From Nonomuraea sp. NEAU-A123 (GTDB taxonomy: Bacteria; Actinomycetota; Actinomycetes; Streptosporangiales; Streptosporangiaceae), in NCBI RefSeq assembly GCF_018603905.1, contig NZ_JAHFZZ010000010.1, forward strand, positions 242,076 through 306,075: a stretch of 64,000 bases of DNA. Direction: 5' to 3'. The notes beneath the pieces are model-generated. The model saw only the letters and a program-made list of their open reading frames with translations. It did no database searches and was not told where the DNA came from. The position numbers and the translations under genes are program-made. Below are positions 8,652 through 16,300 of the stretch, piece by piece (position 1 is the stretch's first letter; the number at the start of each line of letters is the position of its first letter).

Positions 8652-10088
8652 TCACCCGCTCTCCTTGCCCAGACGGTGCGAGGGGACGGGGATGGCCGGG
8701 AACGGGTTGTCGGGGAGCAGGATCACGCGGCGTGCCTGGTCGCCCTGCTGGGCCGCGTCCAGGTGCAGGAGCGCCGCGCCGATGCCCGCCGCGCCGACCA
8801 TGTAGCCCGTGTCCGCCGACACCTCACCGGGGCGCAGCCGCCGATACGCCTGGTACCACCGCAGTCCTCGCCCGTCGTGGTCGACCGCGCGGCCGATCAG
8901 GTGCTCGGCCAGCACACTGGCGAAGTCCAGGTAGGACTTGCGCCCCGTCGCCGCCCACAGCCCGACGAACAGCTCCACCAGCCCGGCCGTGCCGCAGCAC
9001 TGGCAGGAGACGTTCCAGAACCCGGGGGTGCGCCGGTGCGGGACGCCGCTCTCCACGATGCCGTGCGCCAGCCGCTCGCACCACGCCAGGTCCTCGGCCT
9101 CGCCCGTGACCCGGTACAGCTCGTAGAACAGCCGCGCCACCCCGGCCGAGCCCGAGCAGAAGCCCAGGTAGTGCAGCCCCCGGCCCTGCGGCACGTGGTG
9201 CGGCACGGCGGCGCACCGCCCGGCCACGACGCTGACCATCCGGACGAAGCCGGCCCCTCGGCGGGCCGCGTCGATGAAGAGCGGGTCTCCGGTGATGCCG
9301 TACAGGCGGGCGAGCAGGAACGCCGTGCCCGCCGTACCGGACAGGAAGCCCGGTGTGACGGCGTCGACCGGCAGATCGGCGCGACCACCGGCCGCGTCGC
9401 CGGGCTTTCCCGGCAGGTCGGCGGAGTCACCGGACCAGATCCGCTCGAACGATGACGCAGGCGCGCACCCGTCGTCGAGCGGGCCGAACCGGTGGCCGGG
9501 GACGGCCAGGCGGGCGATGCGGGCGCCCGCCTCGACGGCGAGGTCCAGGTAGGCGGGTATGCCGAGCATCGAGGACGCGTGCAGCAGGCCGAGCACCACG
9601 CCGCCGTCGCCGCTCTGCGCGGGGTCCCGCGACCAGCCGGGGCCACCGTCGAGGGGGCGGGCGGAGCGGACGATCCGGTCGGCGGCGGCCACGGCGGCCG
9701 CCTCGAACCGGCCGTCCCCGAACACCCAGCCGGCCTCGGCGAGCGCGACCACGGTGCCGGACAGCCCGTGATAGAGCGACAGGCTGGTCTGGCTCCCCCA
9801 CGTCCCGGCGAGGTAGTCGGCGCCCGCGCGGGCGTCGTCCAGGTATGCCTCGTGGCCCGTCGCGGCGGCGAGCTCCAGGAAGAACAGCACAATGCCCGCC
9901 GCCCCCGCGTAGAGCGAGGCCGGTTCGGGAGCGAGGGCCGACTTGCCGCGGGGGTCGGGGTTGGCCCGCCAGTGCCGGCCGCGCTCGTCATCGACGGCCG
10001 CCGACCGAATCCAGCGACCGGCCATGATGGCGGCGGTCAGCGGTGTCTCAGCACGCTCGCTCGATGAGCGCGTCCGATCCAAGCTCAT
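8652..10088 (-). CDS. Free-standing LanC-like (lanthionine synthetase C-like) protein
   Basis: 478 residues from ATG 10088; an in-frame ATG at 10109 would add seven residues. The repeats LYAGAAGIVLFF, SLYHGLSGTVVA, FLSGTAGTAFLL, FCSGSAGVARLF and CCGTAGLVELF are the GxxG-type inner-helix motifs of the LanC alpha/alpha toroid. The predicted zinc ligands are Cys311 (FCSGSAG) and Cys364-Cys365 (CQCCG). NisC-type cyclases have Cys-His-Gly at the second site, whereas this protein has Cys-Cys-Gly as in ProcM-type enzymes. No LanB, LanM, kinase/lyase domain or precursor peptide is seen nearby, so a cyclase role in RiPP synthesis is unproven; LanC-like proteins also occur outside RiPP clusters. It probably has its own promoter at its start codon. 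Confidence 0.85.
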   Translation of the reverse strand: MSLDRTRSSSERAETPLTAAIMAGRWIRSAAVDDERGRHWRANPDPRGKSALAPEPASLYAGAAGIVLFFLELAAATGHEAYLDDARAGADYLAGTWGSQTSLSLYHGLSGTVVALAEAGWVFGDGRFEAAAVAAADRIVRSARPLDGGPGWSRDPAQSGDGGVVLGLLHASSMLGIPAYLDLAVEAGARIARLAVPGHRFGPLDDGCAPASSFERIWSGDSADLPGKPGDAAGGRADLPVDAVTPGFLSGTAGTAFLLARLYGITGDPLFIDAARRGAGFVRMVSVVAGRCAAVPHHVPQGRGLHYLGFCSGSAGVARLFYELYRVTGEAEDLAWCERLAHGIVESGVPHRRTPGFWNVSCQCCGTAGLVELFVGLWAATGRKSYLDFASVLAEHLIGRAVDHDGRGLRWYQAYRRLRPGEVSADTGYMVGAAGIGAALLHLDAAQQGDQARRVILLPDNPFPAIPVPSHRLGKESG

Positions 10089-10125
10089 GCGAGCGATTAT
10101 CCCACACATTTGGTAGGAAATTAAG
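10089..10125 (-). promoter_or_regulatory. Possible promoter for a leaderless LanC-like mRNA
   Basis: On the minus strand, TGTGGGATAAT (GATAAT at 10101-10096 with an upstream TG) is followed after only 7 bases by ATG 10088. That would put the transcription start at or next to the start codon. No Shine-Dalgarno sequence precedes this ATG, which fits a leaderless transcript. The -35 region (TTAATT, 17 bp upstream) is weak. Confidence 0.35.
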
Positions 10126-10146
10126 GGCTTTCCGGGCAGGCAGGCG

Positions 10147-10623
10147 TCAACCGTCGAGGGCCGACGGCGTCGCGGGCGCTCCGATCGGGGCGCGGGCCCG
10201 GCGGAGCAGGGTGGTCGCGGCCGTCAAGCCGAAGAGCGCGGCGCCCGGAGGGCCGATGATCCACATGGGCCAGAAGTACACCAGGGACGCGTCGGAGACG
10301 CTGAGCATGACCCAGACCACGACGTTGATCGACACCTTCACGGCCCAGATCGCCCAGAGGATCCTGAGCCATCTCGGCAGCGTGGCCACCAGCCCGGCCG
10401 GGACCGCCGCCCCACGGGGCGCGGGCTGCGCTTTCGCCTTCGCGCGGGGCAGGTCGCCCAGCAGATCCGCCAGCTCGCCGTACGTCACCGCCTGAAAGGC
10501 CCGGCCCAGCCTGTCGTCGTACTCCTGCATGCTGAGCCGGCCCTCGGTCAGCGCGGCGCTGAGCCGCTCGGCGACCACCTCGCGATCGCTGTCCGACGCC
10601 CGGATCTTCCGCCGCTCGTTCAT
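10147..10623 (-). CDS. DUF1707 (SHOCT-like) domain membrane protein
   Basis: 158 residues from ATG 10623, which has a strong AGGAGGT four bases upstream; the much longer open frame upstream is not used. Residues about 5-55 match the actinobacterial DUF1707 domain (IRASDSDREVVAERLSAAL...GRLSMQEYDDR...A..AVTYGELADLLGDLP). A Lys/Ala/Pro linker and two predicted membrane helices (about residues 88-140) follow, resembling a 2TM module. The function of such proteins is not established; envelope or sporulation-related roles have been proposed for some. It lies between the kinase gene and the LanC-like gene on the same strand. Confidence 0.85.
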   Translation of the reverse strand: MNERRKIRASDSDREVVAERLSAALTEGRLSMQEYDDRLGRAFQAVTYGELADLLGDLPRAKAKAQPAPRGAAVPAGLVATLPRWLRILWAIWAVKVSINVVVWVMLSVSDASLVYFWPMWIIGPPGAALFGLTAATTLLRRARAPIGAPATPSALDG

Positions 10624-10666
10624 CGCACCTCCTTGGATGTCAACCGTCTGCCTCCTCCCGCCGCCG

Positions 10667-10689
10667 CCCGGTCGAGACGGGTGACCGGG
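10667..10689 (-). terminator. Hairpin between the APH-like and DUF1707 genes
   Basis: A perfect 7-bp inverted repeat, CCCGGTC and GACCGGG, with a 9-base loop lies 8 bases beyond the stop of the APH-like gene. It could end that transcript or attenuate read-through into the DUF1707 gene. There is no T-run. Confidence 0.35.
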
Positions 10690-10697
10690 CTGCCTGT

Positions 10698-11384
10698 TCA
10701 CCGCGCGGTCTCGGCGCCGAGCGTTGCCTCGCGGGCGAGCAGGCGGTCGATGGCGGCCCGTTCGGCGTCGTGCGTGTTGTCGTCGTCGCGGCGGCGCTTC
10801 GCCATCGCGGTCAGGTACGGCAGGACGGCCGGGCGGTCGACGGCATCGGCGAACGCCTTCGTCATGAGGGTGCGCCCGGCCCGCCGTACCAGCCCGTCGA
10901 CGGGGGCGGCGGCGAGGATGAGCCAGGTGCACGCCGCGTCGGCGCCCGGCGCGCCACGGCCGGCGTTCGCCCAGTCGATGACCCGGGGGCCGTCGCCGGT
11001 GACGAGCACGTTGCCGGGGTGCAGGTCCAGGTGGAGCAGGTTGTTGCCGGGCGCTCCCTCGGCGGCGGGCAGCCAGCCGGGCGCCCGTACGCCGGCCAGC
11101 CGCTGCAGCAGCTCCACCAGGAGGCGCCCGTACGCGGGCGCGCGCCACGGCCGCCAGGTGGCCTCGCGCGCCAGGCTGACGCCGTCGACCCGCTCCATGA
11201 GGATGTCGGCGCCGTCGGCGTCGAAGACCTCGGGTGCGGGGAAGCCCTGCCTGCGCGCGTGCCGCATGACCGACGCCTCGCGTTCGAGGCTGCGGCCGTC
11301 GCGGGCCCGCCGGATCACCTTGCCGGTCCCGGCCTCGAACACGTCACAGTCCTGCCCTGCCGCGAGCAACGTTCCCACACGCAT
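10698..11384 (-). CDS. Aminoglycoside phosphotransferase-fold (APH) small kinase
   Basis: 228 residues from ATG 11384; a start further upstream (11441) is open but less likely. The protein-kinase-like fold of the APH family is shown by the catalytic loop HLDLHPGNVLV and the metal-binding motif VIDWANAG. The N-lobe is short, with a VIRRA Lys-equivalent region. The substrate cannot be read from sequence; family members phosphorylate antibiotics, choline, homoserine or other small molecules. It lies divergently next to the exporter of the polyketide cluster, so a resistance role is possible but unsupported. CATAAT lies 9 bases before the ATG with no Shine-Dalgarno, suggesting a leaderless mRNA. 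Confidence 0.8.
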   Translation of the reverse strand: MRVGTLLAAGQDCDVFEAGTGKVIRRARDGRSLEREASVMRHARRQGFPAPEVFDADGADILMERVDGVSLAREATWRPWRAPAYGRLLVELLQRLAGVRAPGWLPAAEGAPGNNLLHLDLHPGNVLVTGDGPRVIDWANAGRGAPGADAACTWLILAAAPVDGLVRRAGRTLMTKAFADAVDRPAVLPYLTAMAKRRRDDDNTHDAERAAIDRLLAREATLGAETAR

Positions 11385-11393
11385 GGTGGTCAG

Positions 11394-11399
11394 ATTATG
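11394..11399 (-). promoter_or_regulatory. Possible -10 element of the APH-like gene
   Basis: CATAAT on the minus strand lies 9 bases upstream of ATG 11384, the geometry of a leaderless actinobacterial promoter. The matching -35 is poor. Confidence 0.3.
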
Positions 11400-11489
11400 C
11401 GGTAAAGGAGAGTCATTCCAGTTGTGCGGGACCGGGTGCACTGGCAGCTAATTACCGGCATTTCCTGCCACCAGCCACATTGGCCATCT

Positions 11490-11506
11490 GCCGCTATCGT
11501 AGCGGC
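11490..11506. promoter_or_regulatory. Candidate operator palindrome between divergent genes
   Basis: GCCGCTA-TCG-TAGCGGC is a perfect 7-bp dyad in the 198-bp gap between the APH-like gene (minus) and the exporter operon (plus). Its size and position suit a dimeric regulator site. No cognate regulator is identified in the window. Confidence 0.4.
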
Positions 11507-11547
11507 AACACCAGTTAATCGTATTCAACCGATGAATTCCGCTGACG

Positions 11548-11561
11548 TCGCATTCTGTGTG
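11548..11561 (+). promoter_or_regulatory. 14-bp motif shared with the condensation-gene leader (copy 1)
   Basis: TCGCATTCTGTGTG lies 21 bases before the exporter start codon. The identical 14-mer occurs at 62417-62430 in the leader of the condensation-domain gene, where its CATTCT forms a plausible -10 box 17 bp after TTGACA. Here no good -35 is present, so it may be a regulator site or the -10/start region of a co-regulated promoter. Confidence 0.45.
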
Positions 11562-11582
11562 AATACTCGAGGAGGTGACACA

Positions 11583-12419
11583 TTGCTGGAGGCAATCGAT
11601 CTCGTCAAGTGTTATGGCCCGGTCCGAGCCCTCGACGAATTCAGTCTGCACGTGGACGCAGGCGAGATCGTCGGGCTCGTGGGGCACAACGGCGCGGGCA
11701 AGACGACCTTCGTGGAGATCGTGTCGTACCTGACCCGCCCGGACAGCGGCCACGTCACCATCGACGGTAAGCCACCGTCCGCGGTCAAAGGCCAGGTCGG
11801 CGTCGCACCGCAGCACATCGCGCTCTACCCGTCCGTCAGCGTCAGGGAGCACCTGGAGCTGTTCGGCAAGCTGGCCGGGCTGCGCGGCCAGGCGCTGACC
11901 ACCGCCATCGACGACATCGTGGTGGCCCTGCGGCTGGGCGACTTCATCGACCGGCACGCGGCGGTCCTGTCCGGCGGCCAGCAGCGCAGGACCCAGGCGG
12001 CCACCGCGCTCATCCACCGGCCCGCGCTGCTGCTGCTCGACGAGCCGACGGCCGGCGCGGACCTCGAGACCAGGCAGGCGATGCTCGACGTGGTGAAGCA
12101 GCGCGCGGGCGAGGGCGCCGCCGTCGTCTACACCACCCACTACCTGCCCGAGCTCACCGAGCTCAAGGCCACGATCGCGGTCGTCAGGAACGGCCGGGTC
12201 ATCGCCAGGGGCACCCACGAGGAGCTGGTCGACGGCCTGCCCGGCGAGGTGCAGCTCACCTTCGACAACGAGGAGGAGATCACGGTCTCGACGACGCACC
12301 CGGCGAACACCCTGATCGACCTGCTCAGCCGCGAAGACCGCCCGATCAGCACCGTCGACGTGCGCAACCCCTCCCTCGACGACCTCTACCGATCCCTGGC
12401 GGTCAGCAATGCTCCTTGA
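11583..12419 (+). CDS. ABC exporter ATP-binding protein (DrrA-like)
   Basis: 278 residues. I prefer TTG 11583 because GGAGGTGA (11571-11578) is ideally spaced before it and the sequence LLEAIDLVKCYG begins the domain directly. Starts further upstream (ATG 11532, or 11424) lack a ribosome site. Motifs: Walker A GHNGAGKT, signature LSGGQQRR, Walker B LLLLDEPTAGAD. The C-terminal part (VQLTFDNEEEITVST...SLDDLYRSLA) matches the DrrA/CcmA-type extension. It is coupled to the ABC-2 permease by an 11-base overlap and probably exports the polyketide, giving self-protection. This is inferred from position at the cluster edge. Confidence 0.88.
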   Translation: MLEAIDLVKCYGPVRALDEFSLHVDAGEIVGLVGHNGAGKTTFVEIVSYLTRPDSGHVTIDGKPPSAVKGQVGVAPQHIALYPSVSVREHLELFGKLAGLRGQALTTAIDDIVVALRLGDFIDRHAAVLSGGQQRRTQAATALIHRPALLLLDEPTAGADLETRQAMLDVVKQRAGEGAAVVYTTHYLPELTELKATIAVVRNGRVIARGTHEELVDGLPGEVQLTFDNEEEITVSTTHPANTLIDLLSREDRPISTVDVRNPSLDDLYRSLAVSNAP

Positions 12420-13230
12420 CACCCCGCACACCCAGCACCGGGTCGAACCCCCACCCTCCACGGGCGCGCTCGACACCCTGCGCGGCGCCGCGTACCGCAT
12501 CGGCGCGCTGGCCAAGCACAACACGCTCATCCGGCTGCGCGACCCGGGGCAGATGATCAGCTACGTCGCCATGCCGATGGTGCTCATGCTGGTGCTCAAG
12601 CCGCTGTACGTCCGGGCCGTCGAGGGCGGCGCCACGCAGGTGGCGACCGGCCTGATGGTGATGTTCTCGGTGTTCGCGATCTCCATCGCGGGCAACGCGA
12701 TCCTCGTCGAGCGGACCTGGCGCACCTGGGACCGCCTGCGCGCGAGCCGCGCTCCGGCGACCGAGCTGCTGCTCGGCAAGACCCTCCCGATCTTCGTGGT
12801 GATGGTCGTGCAGCAGTCGATCCTGCTGGTGTACGGCTGCCTCGTCATCGGGCTGCCGATACCGAGGGCCCCGCAGTACGTGGTCTTCGCGATCGCGATC
12901 TGGGCCTTCGCGCTGCTCTCGATCGGCGCGGCACTCGCCACGATCGTCCGCAGCCACGGGGAGCTCAGCGTGATCTCCGACGTCGGCGCCCTGACGCTCA
13001 GCTCGCTGGGCGGGGCCCTGGTGCCGTTGAGCATCATGCCCGACTGGGCGCAGGTGGCCGCGCACATCTCGCCCGGCTACTGGGCCCTGACGATGATGCA
13101 GGCCGCGGTCCGCGGTGACGCGGCGGGCACCCTGGCACCGGCCGGGGTCCTGCTGGCGATCGGCCTCGTCGCCGGGACGTTCGCCGTCCGCAGGCTCACC
13201 CGCGGCTGGGGCCGCGGGCATCTGCTGTGA
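12409..13230 (+). CDS. ABC-2 type exporter permease (DrrB-like)
   Basis: 273 residues with a cytoplasmic N-terminal tail and six predicted membrane helices beginning near residue 45 (MISYVAMPMVLMLVL). It has the ABC-2 signature region GGALVPLSIMPDWAQVAAHISPGYWAL. The ATG overlaps the ATPase gene by 11 bases. The two form a homodimeric-type DrrAB-like exporter. A hairpin follows directly, separating the pair from the PKS gene downstream. Confidence 0.88.
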   Translation: MLLDTPHTQHRVEPPPSTGALDTLRGAAYRIGALAKHNTLIRLRDPGQMISYVAMPMVLMLVLKPLYVRAVEGGATQVATGLMVMFSVFAISIAGNAILVERTWRTWDRLRASRAPATELLLGKTLPIFVVMVVQQSILLVYGCLVIGLPIPRAPQYVVFAIAIWAFALLSIGAALATIVRSHGELSVISDVGALTLSSLGGALVPLSIMPDWAQVAAHISPGYWALTMMQAAVRGDAAGTLAPAGVLLAIGLVAGTFAVRRLTRGWGRGHLL

Positions 13231-13236
13231 AGTGCC

Positions 13237-13262
13237 GGCCCGCGGCCAGGGGGCCGCGGGCC
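13237..13262 (+). terminator. Terminator between exporter and PKS genes
   Basis: A perfect 11-bp GC stem, GGCCCGCGGCC and GGCCGCGGGCC, with a 4-base loop begins 7 bases after the permease stop. A pyrimidine-rich tail (GCCTTTCTGT) follows. The PKS start codon is only 52 bases beyond, so its promoter must lie in this short gap or transcription must read through. Confidence 0.6.
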
Positions 13263-13314
13263 GCTCGCCTTTCTGTCGGTAATTCAATGACATGTAGTGA
13301 ATAGAGGCATGTTG

Positions 13315-16300
13315 ATGGATCAGCAGCATTCACCCGGCGACTCGAAACATTCGGCGGACGAGTCGAATATCGCGATCATCGGCATGGCCGGCCGATTCCC
13401 CGGGGCGGACAACGTCGAGACGTTCTGGCGCAACATCAGCGGCGGCGTGGAATCGTTCACCCGATTCTCCGACGAGGAGCTGATCGACGCGGGGGTCAGC
13501 CCGGCGACCTTCCAGCAGCCGAACTATGTCAGGAGCCGGCCGATACTCGACAACGTCCGGGGATTCGACGCCGGATTCTTTGGCTACAACCCGCGTGAGG
13601 CGACATTGGCCGATCCGCAGCAGCGGATCTTCCTTGAGGTCGCTTGGGAGGTCCTCGAAGCCGCCGGGTACGGCTCGCCCGACGCGCGGGGCAGCGTGGG
13701 CGTGTTCGCGGGCACCAACATCAGCGGTTACCTGCTCACCCGGCTCAGGGCGTTCGAGATGGGCATCGACCCGTCCGCCCTGATGATCGGCAACGACAAG
13801 GACGCGCTCACCACGAACGTGTCGTTCCGGCTCAACCTCTCGGGCCCGAGCGTGGCCGTACAGACGTTCTGCTCGACCTCCCTGGTCGCGGTGCACCTGG
13901 CCAGCGACGCGCTGCGCCGGGGCGACTGCGAGATCGCGCTGGCCGGCGGCGTGTCGGTGCGCATCCCCGACCGGGTCGGGTACCTGTGGGAGGAGGGCGG
14001 CCAGGAGTCGCCCGACGGCCACGTGCGCACGTTCGACGCCGAGGGCAAGGGCAGCATGTTCGGCGACGGGGCCGCCGTGGTCGCGCTCAAGCGCCTGGAC
14101 CGCGCGATCGCCGACCGCGACACCGTGCTCGCCGTCATCCGCGCCTCCGCGATCAACAACGACGGCGCGCTCAAGTTCAGCTACCTGGCGCCCAGCATCG
14201 ACGGGCAGCGCCGGTGCGTCAGCAGGGCGATCGAGCGGGCCGGGGTCGACCCGTCCGAGATCTCGTACGTCGAGGCGCACGGCACCGCGACCGAGGTGGG
14301 CGACCCGATGGAGGTCGCCGCGCTGACCAGCGCCTTCGGCCCGACCAAGGACAAGCAGTATTGCCTGCTCGGCTCGATCAAGCCGAACGTCGGCCACCTC
14401 GACCGCGCGTCGGGCGTCACCGGGCTCATCAAGGTCGTCCAGTCCCTGCGCAACGAGCTCATCCCGGGCACCCTGCACTACCGCTCCCCGAACCGGGAGA
14501 TCGACTTCGACAGCAGCCCGTTCCGCGTCACCTCCGAGGTCACGCCGTGGCCGCGGGAGGAGGACCGGCCGCGCATCGCGGGCATCAGCTCCCTCGGCAT
14601 GGGCGGCACGAACGCGCACGCCATCGTCACCGAGGCCCCGGTGCCCGAGCCGCGCCCCGAGCGCCCCCGCCGCTGGCAGGTGCTGCCGGTCTCGGCCCGC
14701 TCCGAGTCGGCCGCCGAGCAGGCCTGCGCCAGGCTCGCCGACCGGCTGGAGATCGACTCCGACCTCGAACTGGGCGACGTCGCCTACACGCTGCAGGTCG
14801 GCCGCAAGGTCTTCAGCCACCGCAGGGTCGTCGTGGCCGACTCGACCGGCCGGGCCGCCACCTTGCTCGCCGACCCGGCCGGGCGGCTGGGCCGGAACGA
14901 CGCGACCGTGGGCCGCCGGGTCGGCTTCCTGATCGCCGGGGTCGGCGAGCAGTATCCCGGCATGGTGGCCGCCCTCTACGCGGACGAGCCCGCCTTCCGC
15001 GACGACGTCGACGAGTGCCTGACCGTCCTCGGCCTCACCGAGGCGGCGCAGCTCTCCGACGTCTTCATGCCCGCCGAGCGCCAGGACACGGGCGGCGACC
15101 TGGCCCGGCTCCTGGGCCGGACCGCCGACGCGGCGACCGGCCCCACGGCGGAGGCGCACCTGATCCAGCCCGCCGTCTTCGTGGCCGAGTACGCCCTGGC
15201 CCGCCAGTTCATGCGCTGGGGCATCACCCCCGAGATCATGGTCGGCTACAGCCTCGGCGAGTACGTGGCCGCCTGCCTGTCCGGCGTCCTCTCGCTCCCC
15301 GACGCGCTCCGGCTGGTCGCCTACCGGGCCAAGCTGATCACCTCGCAGCCCGAGGGCGCCATGCTCGCGGTCGCCGCCGACGAGCGGCGGCTGCGCGCGG
15401 TGCTCGGCGAGCTGTCCGCCCGCGACCTGGACGTGGCGGTGCGCACCGGCTCGCAGCTCGTCCTGGCCGGGCCCGTCGCGGCGGTCGACGCGGCCGGCGC
15501 GCTGCTGCTGGAGGCGAAGATCGGCTGCCGCCGCCTGGACACCACGCACGCCTTCCACTCCCGGATGCTGGAGCCGGTGGCCGCCGAGCTGACCGCCTGG
15601 ATCAGCGACAACGTCACCCTGCACCCCCCGGTCATCCCGTACGTCAGCAACGTCACCGGCCGCCTGGCCACCGCGGACGTCGTCACCGACCCCGGCTACT
15701 GGGCCCGGCACATGTGCGAGACCGTGGAGTTCGGCGCCGGGCTCGCGCACGTGCTCGGCGGCGGCGACCTCTCCCTGGTGGAGATCGGCCCCGGCCAGTC
15801 GCTCGGCGCGCTCACCCGCGGCCACCCGGAGTGCGACCGCGCGCAGTGGCCACTGATCGTCACCACGCTGCCCGCCGCGAACGACCGCCTCGACACCCAC
15901 GCCGCCATCGCCACGGCCGTCGGCAAGCTCTGGCTGGCCGGCGTCTCCGTCGGCTGGGCGGCCATGCACGACGGCTGGGCGCCCGGCCGGATCCCGCTGC
16001 CGACCTACCCGTTCGAGCACCAGGACTACTGGCTGGACATCGACCAGACCGCGGCGAGCACCGGCGCGCCCGCGATCGACGACAGCGACCCGACCAGCAT
16101 CCTGAACGCCCTCCCCCGGCTGCCCGACGAACGCTGGATCAACGTGCCGACCTGGCGGCAGACCGCGCCGCGCCCGGCGCGCGAGGAGGAGGCCGCCCGC
16201 TGGCTGGTCTACACCGACGCGGGCCGCGCCGACACGTTCGCCGCCACGCTGCGCGAGCACCTGGAGGCGGCGGGGCACCGGGTGGTGCTGGTCCGTCCCG

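Noticed and set aside
10638..10643. TTGACA on the minus strand upstream of the DUF1707 gene
   Set aside because: It lies only 15 bases before the start codon, so the matching -10 would fall inside the gene; it overlaps the ribosome-site region instead.
10624..11148. Long N-terminal extension of the DUF1707 gene overlapping the APH-like gene
   Set aside because: The extension is an Arg/Ala-rich antisense-like shadow of the kinase gene; ATG 10623 has a clear AGGAGGT and begins the domain.
11424..11582. N-terminal extension of the exporter ATPase from the upstream in-frame ATGs
   Set aside because: Codon use is unlike the rest of the gene, no ribosome site precedes those ATGs, and the strong GGAGGTGA before TTG 11583 gives the family-typical N-terminus.
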